This document shows, one piece after another, positions 44,089 through 50,501 of a DNA stretch of 50,501 bases. The DNA lies in assembly GCA_022865215.1 (NCBI GenBank), contig JALIDP010000003.1, positions 1 to 50,501 on the forward strand, read 5' to 3'. The position numbers and the translations under genes were made by a program. Within the stretch, counting starts at the first letter, position 1; the number at the start of each line of letters is the position of its first letter. Origin of the DNA: Candidatus Nanohalarchaeota archaeon QJJ-7 (lineage in GTDB: Archaea > Nanohalarchaeota > Nanosalinia > Nanosalinales > Nanohalalkaliarchaeaceae). Under the pieces are notes generated by a model that was not told the origin of the DNA, did no database searches, and saw nothing but the letters and a program-made list of their open reading frames with translations.

Positions 44089-47000
44089 TCAGGTCATGTT
44101 ATCGATCCGGGTCTCCAAGGACTCGACGTACGTCTCGGCCGACGTGTAGTTCGCCGTTTTCAGTTTGTCTTCCGCCAGATCGAGCTCGGTCTCGACATCG
44201 TAGGTATCAACACCCTCTTCCTTGAGATCCTCTATCTCCTCTCTCAGATCGTCTATCCTCTCCTTGATCTCCAGGTACCTGTCCAGCTCCTCGTCGTCAA
44301 GCGCGAACGGGCTGTGCAGGGGCGGTCTGAAGTCGATGAACCATGGACGGCCCTGGTTGTACTCCGGATTGTGGAACAGACCTGTACCGATCTCCAGTCC
44401 TGGAACTCTCTCCGCATACTTCTTACCGTGCTTGGAGCGTACACGTCTCACGTCTCCGCTGTACTTGGTCCTGAGCTGGATCTCGTTCGCGATGTTCGCC
44501 CTCAGCTCGCCCCGGAAGTCGGTCAGCACCTGCGAGATGAGGAACACTCCTATACCCCACTTCCTGAACTCCCGGGCCGCCTGCTCCAGCTTCACGTAAC
44601 CTCCCTTCCCGCCGTACTTCGGAAGAAGCCTGTGGACCTCGTCGTAAATGACCAGGCTCTGCAGTTCTGTGGTCTCGTCCAGCGGCCCCTCGAATATCTT
44701 GTCGATGGTGGAACGCACGAAGTCATCCAGTTCTCCACCTTCAAGGTCACCGATCTCGAAGACCGTTATCTCTCCATCCCTCTGCAGTGCTTCCCAGACA
44801 TCGATCTCCTGGTCAGGGTCGTCCACCTGTACGATAGTGGTCTTGAATCCTGTCGGGGCATCCTCCGGATCCAGATCGTAGTCAGGGAACATCGACGTAA
44901 GTTCATCGAGCTCGTTCGGCTTCAGCATCCCTGTCCACTGATCCGTCGGGTCGAACACTACTATCGATACATCTCCCCGCTTCAGAAGCTGCTCTGACAC
45001 TACCTGGGCAGATACCGACTTGCCGGAACCGGTACCTCCTGCCGCGATGCTGTGGACCTTGAGCTGTTCTATGTCCATGTAGGCAGGTACGTCTCTCTCG
45101 GCGATGTTTCCAACCCTTATAGTGTCCTCTCCCTCCTGGGGCAGCTTGCTCATGTCGAGCGGCGCCACGTACCGCTCCTGTGCCTTCTTCTTGGACCGGT
45201 AGTAGTTCACCCAGCGGACACCGAGTATCAGTAGCGGCAGCAGGACGAACAGTACTATGTAGGTTATCGGGTTGAAGGCCGCCATCCTTAGCATCACCAG
45301 GGGCAGGGGTAGAGAGCTTACCTCGAAGCTCTCCGCCGCAGACGCCTCCTTCTGGAAGTTAGCGTAAGAGGCGTTCGCTGAAACGACGTATCGGCCTTCA
45401 GGCACGTCTTCAGGGATCGACATCCTCTCCCGTTTTGTCTCTGTATCGTTGACCGCCACCGTCCTGGATATCTGGGTCACCACGTTATCCGGCTCGTTGA
45501 GCGGATGGACTTGGAAGTCCATGGTTATATCTCTTACAGAGACGGTCTGGCCCCTGTTCTTCAGGGTGTACTCGAAGGTGAAGTTTCCTCCAGGTTCTGT
45601 AGCTATGGACAGTGGATTGACAAGGACGTCCAGAAGTGCCTCCTCCTCAGGAACTACCTCCACGCTGACAGGAAGTCTGTGCGTTACGTCCTCCGAGTCC
45701 ACGAGTACGCTGCCGGTGTAGGTCCCGACACCGGTGTCCTCTGTCGCGGTACCACGGATCAGTATCGTCCTTGTCTCTAGGGGCGGAATCGTGATACTGT
45801 TCTGCTGGAGGGTCAGGACGTTGAACACCGACCCCTGCAGGGAGATGCTTGCGCTCTTCTCGGCATCCTCATTATTGCTTATAGACGCCGAGAATGTCTT
45901 TGTCTGTCCCGGATTGAGCTGTAGATTTACGAGCGAGGACCTTACCTGGAGTGGGACCTGACCTGAAACATCTGGACCAGGTTCTGTCGGCTCGGTGGGC
46001 TCGGTAGGTTCTACAGGAGGTATCTCGATCTCGTCCCCTGCTCCGCCTCCACCGCCTCCCGTACCTTCACCTTCACCTGTACCGCCGCCTCCACCATCGC
46101 CCCCACCACCTCCACCAGCTCCTCCTTCTCCACCTCCTATATCTCCTCCACCACCTACAACGTCTTCACAGTCGTTAGGTGATACGTCGTTGCTCTCCCC
46201 GAATTCGGAGTCGCAGGCTCCGTCTCCCACGAAGTAGGGTCCGATAGCATATGCCACACCATCTGATATATCCTCATCATAGCTGTATATCCAGCCCTTA
46301 TTGTCGGTCAGGGAAGCATCACTGACCTCTGTCCACGAGGAGTTGCACTGGGTGGTGCCCTCGCTCGCCGGCACCCATGAGTCACACCTGAACATTCGGG
46401 AGTTGTCGGTGTCGAAATCTGAATCTTCCGGTATCCGGACGAACACATGTGTATCGTTCCCAGAGAGGTTGGACTGCATGTAGACAGCGTTACTCGTCCC
46501 CGGTCCGCCAGCCTTCCCGACAGCTATATCTCCGACTCCCACCGGATCTATGATCTCTTCCGATACGGAGATATCTGTCTGCCGGAAGTAGCTGTTGAAG
46601 AACTGGTACTCGAAGTCATAGGTCCTCTGTCTCACTGTCGAGTTGTATTCCCCTGTGGAGGCGTTGGAACTGAAGTTCTGCAGGACCGTGCCTGTAGGAG
46701 GGTCCTTGAACAGGAACTGGCTATCTATAGGCTCAGGAGGATCGTTTTCCACATCCTCAAGGTCCCTCGCAACTCCGCTTATCCCTATCTTCCGGAATAT
46801 ACTGAAGTCTCCGTCTCCTGTCTGGCAGTTACTGGAGATATCGCAGGCTGTCAGGTTGATCTCATATGTACCTATATCGTCCGTGTCTGTGAAGTTGTGC
46901 TGGAAACTGTACCTATCCCTGTAGATATCCATAAGGGCCGGACTGAAGCTGGAAGTCCCGTTCGGTGTCAATATACTTCCCTCTACCGAGGAGGTATTCA

Positions 47001-50000
47001 ACACGCCTGTCTCTGTCACGTTGAACTCTGCGGTCACCTTTGAACCCTCAGAGACCTCTATAGGTAGCGATACATCGACAACAGGAGAGGAATTATCCGC
47101 CATAACCACTGAATCAGAGGTCACATCTGTCCTGACATGGTGCCTGGACCGGTCGTCCACTCCAGTGTGATCTGCTGTAACATTCAGGTCGTACGCGTAA
47201 GCCTCGGTCCCGTTGGCCTCCAGAGTAAGGTTCCATAGGTTCTCTGAATCGTTGAAAGCCTTCTCCACTACTTCCAGATTACGGGTCTCGGTCTCGTTCT
47301 GAAGGGCTGCATCGAAAGCGACGTTATCTCCGATATGCCTTAAATCGTCTCCTCTACCGAAGCTCACGTTCACTCTTGCCGAGAAGTTATCGCCTGTCTG
47401 GAGACCCGTCCTCCTATCACTAGCCCGGGGTTCGGTGATATCGGTGAAGAACGGTACCGCAAGGAGTTCCAGATCAGTTGTCTCTGTCCTGGTAGCGTTG
47501 GGATGGTCTGTGCTCAAAGTTCCAGTGAACGTTGTATAGTCATCCACCATTGGCACGCTCACAGTGACGTTCGTCCGGTTTACTCCGTTGAACGGTAGAT
47601 AGAAGGATGGATGCGGTATATCGATATACTGGGATATATTACCGGTCTGGGAGGCATCCACCCTTATACCATCGTTCCCGGTGTTCTCCATTTCTACGGT
47701 CTCCATAACTTTCTCCTCACCTGACAGCACAGCTTCCGAAACCGATCCCGGGCTCTGCACCCAGGATATGTTTATGGGTACGTTCACCGTCAGGGTATCT
47801 CTCCCAACTTCCTCTCCCTCCGATCTGAACGAGAGGTTGCCAGTGTAGATATCCTTCTTGATACCCTGAGGAACTTCTATCTCGAGATCTATTTCCCGGG
47901 TATCAGCAAGGGAAAGGTTGAACCCTTCAGGTTCCTCTGTCACAGTGAAGTTCTCGCATGGAACCCCTGAATCACATGTTACAGACACGTTCGAAACATT
48001 GACGTTCCCTGTCGATTCGATATCGAACGATACAGTGTCATTGGCGCCTTCTTCTATCTTTGCGGTCGGGGAGGAAACCGCATCCAGCCTCCTGTTCGGT
48101 TCCACCTCTACAGTGACCTCGGAGAGATTGTTCCCACGGGAGTCCAGCAGGTCGAGCCATTCAGTCGTCAGATTGAACGAATGGTTACCCGGGGATGTAC
48201 CGGATTCTACTGAAAGCTCGATGGAGGCTTCCTCAGAGGCGTGCCCCAGCATATCCCCTATACTGATATCGGTCACGTTGGTGTCGAGTACCGGGGATTC
48301 CTCCTCGACGGTCAGGTTAGTTGAATTGGTCCGGGAGGGCCCGGTGTTGTTGACCAGCGGCCTGATGGATATATTCTGGTCGGAGATAATCGTTACGTTG
48401 TCTGCACTGACCGTTCCCAGAACTGGTTCTATCTCGGTCGTTCCTTCGGCACTCAGGTTTATCGGGTCGGTACACCTATCTGATGTCAGTCCTGTAGTCG
48501 GGTTGGTACTGTTGGCGCATATCCTGAGGGCGTGTGTGCCGTTCACTGTGGCGCTGTAATCATCGGTGTAGGTTGAATTGACGGTGTTGTTCATCATCGA
48601 TACTGAGGTGCTGTTACCCCAGCTCCTGTTGACCGGCCGGGTGACGTTTATCCATGCCCTGTCTACATCGAAGTTATCCGTTATCTCAGCAGATATGTTG
48701 ACCTCTCCATGGAGCACCTCGAACCGCTGTGGATCCACCTCCACATCAGTGATGGATGGTCCGACATCCGTGATGTTCATCTTCAGCGAAGTAACCCTCT
48801 CCGGAGGTTCTCCGATAGTCACATTCCTCTTGATTATGTCCACAGAGTACAGCCCTTCTGTCACATCCTCCGGCACACTGTATTCGACCGTGACATTGCG
48901 GCTGGCTCCTGGAGCGAGGTCGTATGCGTCTGTACCTGGAGCACCGAACGGGTATGATTCTGTGAAGGCGGTACCGTTACCGTTCTCGAATATCTGCAGC
49001 GGTATCTTCACGTTACCGATGTTGCTGGTCGATATGTTCCCGATGAACCCTGATTCTCCGGGCTGGATCAGAAGTTTTCCGAACGTGGAGGGATCATGGT
49101 TCCAGGACCCGTTAACAGGCACTGTAGCGTTGAGGAGGATATCATCATCTCCTGCATTATCAGTTTCCACCCTCAGCTTTGTCCAGTAGTTCCCTGGATC
49201 CTGGTAGGATGGAACATCTATCTGCACGTCCGAGGAGAAGTTATCGCCTGGAGACAGTGTGCCCTGCTCGTCCGGGAACACTGTTAGAGAGCAGTTGGGA
49301 CAGTCAGAGAACAGGTTGCCTCCCACGGTGTCTATCTCGAGCTCCTGCAGGTCCTCATTACCGTAAGATACTGTGGTCGTAGTACCAAGAACGGTTTCGA
49401 GCCCGTGCGGGGCGGTAGCGTTTATCGGGTCATCCCACGGCACCTCTTCCTCGTTGACCTCTCTGGCCTCTATCCTCGGCTGGGGATTGGAAGATACTGT
49501 TATCTCGGAATCGTTCCTCTGAGTATCGACCGTCCTGTCCGGGTTCCTCCACACGGCATGTACAGATTTTTCTATTATCTGAGGTAATGTTGCTTCCGGC
49601 ACATTAACCGTGAAAGTCCAGTTACATGAATCTCCGGACTCTATCGAACCGCATTCCTTCCGTGTATCATTGTAATACACGGTATCTATCGGGCTCTCGG
49701 AATGGCTGAGGTTTAATACATAGGCAGTGGCGTTTCCGGTATTCGTAAATCTAGCTTGAGCGGTGAAGTTATAACCCGATTCCTGGGTTATACCTGTTGC
49801 AGTCTCCGCCTGCGGTTCCAGCCCCACGTCTATCGAGACCTGTCCGAATACTTCGAGGTAAGACGCGAACTGCCTGGCCGTGTTCTTCTCCGGTTTCTTG
49901 TCCTGGGCGTATACCTCTATAGAGTGGTTCCCACCGGTACTTGGAGTGTAATTGGCGGCGTAAACAGCTCTTTCACCGGAGCCGAAGTCCCTGACCGGCG

Positions 50001-50501
50001 TCATATTATCCATCTTCACTATGCGGTGGGTCCCGTTCTCCAGAGACACGTTGGCCCATACCTCTCTTATACCGTAGTTATCGGTCACGTTGGCCCGGAT
50101 CTCTGTTTCATCTGTGTTCGCCTCGAGGTCCCGGTCGGGCTCTGCGGTGGCGTTCCTTATGACCGGAGCCTCGATATCCTTCACCTGGTACCTGAAACGG
50201 GTGACCGGTTCCTCTGCAGTGTAGAACTGGGTATCATTGTCCGGTATCTCCAGCTCGAACGTGATATTTCCTTTCTGCTGTGGTTCGAACAGAGTGCTGT
50301 TCAGTCCGGATGAGTTGGTCATGAACGAGTCTATCAACGTGTAACTATCCTCGTCTTCCCACCGGGAGGAGAGGTTGAACCTGTATCCTGAGATACCTCC
50401 TCCTGAGTCAAGGTCCTCCACCTTCCCTACCACGGGAAACTCGCCCGGATAGGGTAGAACTGACTCGTTTTCAGGATTCACTATCCGGGCTCCTGAAAGA
50501 C
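44089..50501 (-). CDS. Giant surface protein / TM / C-terminal HerA-FtsK-like ATPase fusion; N-terminus beyond window
   Basis: The frame is open through the window end upstream of the GTG-called start at 50481. Extracellular CARDB/NEW3-like repeats, TM 'PITYIVLFVLLPLLILGVRWVNYYRSKKK', Walker A 'AGGTGSGKSVSAQ', Walker B 'LVIYDEVHRLLP', 'KWGIGVFLISQVLTDFRGEL'. Confidence 0.9.
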   Translation of the reverse strand, partial: LSGARIVNPENESVLPYPGEFPVVGKVEDLDSGGGISGYRFNLSSRWEDEDSYTLIDSFMTNSSGLNSTLFEPQQKGNITFELEIPDNDTQFYTAEEPVTRFRYQVKDIEAPVIRNATAEPDRDLEANTDETEIRANVTDNYGIREVWANVSLENGTHRIVKMDNMTPVRDFGSGERAVYAANYTPSTGGNHSIEVYAQDKKPEKNTARQFASYLEVFGQVSIDVGLEPQAETATGITQESGYNFTAQARFTNTGNATAYVLNLSHSESPIDTVYYNDTRKECGSIESGDSCNWTFTVNVPEATLPQIIEKSVHAVWRNPDRTVDTQRNDSEITVSSNPQPRIEAREVNEEEVPWDDPINATAPHGLETVLGTTTTVSYGNEDLQELEIDTVGGNLFSDCPNCSLTVFPDEQGTLSPGDNFSSDVQIDVPSYQDPGNYWTKLRVETDNAGDDDILLNATVPVNGSWNHDPSTFGKLLIQPGESGFIGNISTSNIGNVKIPLQIFENGNGTAFTESYPFGAPGTDAYDLAPGASRNVTVEYSVPEDVTEGLYSVDIIKRNVTIGEPPERVTSLKMNITDVGPSITDVEVDPQRFEVLHGEVNISAEITDNFDVDRAWINVTRPVNRSWGNSTSVSMMNNTVNSTYTDDYSATVNGTHALRICANSTNPTTGLTSDRCTDPINLSAEGTTEIEPVLGTVSADNVTIISDQNISIRPLVNNTGPSRTNSTNLTVEEESPVLDTNVTDISIGDMLGHASEEASIELSVESGTSPGNHSFNLTTEWLDLLDSRGNNLSEVTVEVEPNRRLDAVSSPTAKIEEGANDTVSFDIESTGNVNVSNVSVTCDSGVPCENFTVTEEPEGFNLSLADTREIDLEIEVPQGIKKDIYTGNLSFRSEGEEVGRDTLTVNVPINISWVQSPGSVSEAVLSGEEKVMETVEMENTGNDGIRVDASQTGNISQYIDIPHPSFYLPFNGVNRTNVTVSVPMVDDYTTFTGTLSTDHPNATRTETTDLELLAVPFFTDITEPRASDRRTGLQTGDNFSARVNVSFGRGDDLRHIGDNVAFDAALQNETETRNLEVVEKAFNDSENLWNLTLEANGTEAYAYDLNVTADHTGVDDRSRHHVRTDVTSDSVVMADNSSPVVDVSLPIEVSEGSKVTAEFNVTETGVLNTSSVEGSILTPNGTSSFSPALMDIYRDRYSFQHNFTDTDDIGTYEINLTACDISSNCQTGDGDFSIFRKIGISGVARDLEDVENDPPEPIDSQFLFKDPPTGTVLQNFSSNASTGEYNSTVRQRTYDFEYQFFNSYFRQTDISVSEEIIDPVGVGDIAVGKAGGPGTSNAVYMQSNLSGNDTHVFVRIPEDSDFDTDNSRMFRCDSWVPASEGTTQCNSSWTEVSDASLTDNKGWIYSYDEDISDGVAYAIGPYFVGDGACDSEFGESNDVSPNDCEDVVGGGGDIGGGEGGAGGGGGGDGGGGGTGEGEGTGGGGGGAGDEIEIPPVEPTEPTEPTEPGPDVSGQVPLQVRSSLVNLQLNPGQTKTFSASISNNEDAEKSASISLQGSVFNVLTLQQNSITIPPLETRTILIRGTATEDTGVGTYTGSVLVDSEDVTHRLPVSVEVVPEEEALLDVLVNPLSIATEPGGNFTFEYTLKNRGQTVSVRDITMDFQVHPLNEPDNVVTQISRTVAVNDTETKRERMSIPEDVPEGRYVVSANASYANFQKEASAAESFEVSSLPLPLVMLRMAAFNPITYIVLFVLLPLLILGVRWVNYYRSKKKAQERYVAPLDMSKLPQEGEDTIRVGNIAERDVPAYMDIEQLKVHSIAAGGTGSGKSVSAQVVSEQLLKRGDVSIVVFDPTDQWTGMLKPNELDELTSMFPDYDLDPEDAPTGFKTTIVQVDDPDQEIDVWEALQRDGEITVFEIGDLEGGELDDFVRSTIDKIFEGPLDETTELQSLVIYDEVHRLLPKYGGKGGYVKLEQAAREFRKWGIGVFLISQVLTDFRGELRANIANEIQLRTKYSGDVRRVRSKHGKKYAERVPGLEIGTGLFHNPEYNQGRPWFIDFRPPLHSPFALDDEELDRYLEIKERIDDLREEIEDLKEEGVDTYDVETELDLAEDKLKTANYTSAETYVESLETRIDNMT

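Noticed and set aside
44056-44997. 313-aa plus-strand ORF
   Set aside because: Antisense to the HerA-like ATPase domain, which has intact Walker motifs; a by-product of strand-biased codon composition.
47918-49189. Plus-strand ORFs of 213 and 203 aa
   Set aside because: Antisense to the giant HerA-fusion ectodomain; Ser/Thr/Val-rich shadow ORFs.
1-50501. CRISPR array, transposase, integrase or rRNA
   Set aside because: No regularly spaced direct repeats, IS-type transposase or integrase motifs, or rRNA-like sequence were recognised.
28742-50501. Type IV pilus / archaellum or conjugation locus
   Set aside because: No prepilin, TadC-like protein, PilT/TadA ATPase, relaxase or VirB6-like protein was recognised; only the HerA-like motor overlaps such systems.

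Overview
This is an archaeal chromosomal window. It shows TATA-type promoters, pelota, split ADP-forming acetyl-CoA synthetase subunits, an EndoQ-like PHP protein, a PAC2 protein and a DUF63 protein. The acidic proteins and many single-copy secreted genes suggest a salt-adapted and possibly DPANN-like lineage, but I cannot prove the lineage from this window. Ordinary genes occupy roughly 12.2-20.2 kb: pelota, tRNA-Ser(GCT), a PRC-barrel protein, threonine synthase, PAC2 and Acd beta/alpha. The flanks are dominated by envelope genes: (i) a 1-12.2 kb cluster of paralogous lipoproteins plus multi-TM and coiled-coil proteins; (ii) a 20.2-23.8 kb thiol-redox cluster in which DsbA-like domains are fused to N-terminal zinc fingers, next to a DoxX-like protein; (iii) a 23.9-50.5 kb region of giant CARDB/NEW3-like surface proteins, two MinD/ParA-type ATPases and coiled-coil proteins. 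The standout is the 2130+ aa ORF at 44089..50501(-), which runs off the window. It combines a very large, N-glycosylation-sequon-rich extracellular part, one TM helix and a C-terminal cytoplasmic HerA/FtsK-like ATPase. With the neighbouring MinD-like ATPases (both ending in putative amphipathic helices), a second giant surface protein and adaptor-like domains shared between loci, this is the best candidate here for an undescribed cell-surface machine. All homology calls are by eye; no database searches were run.
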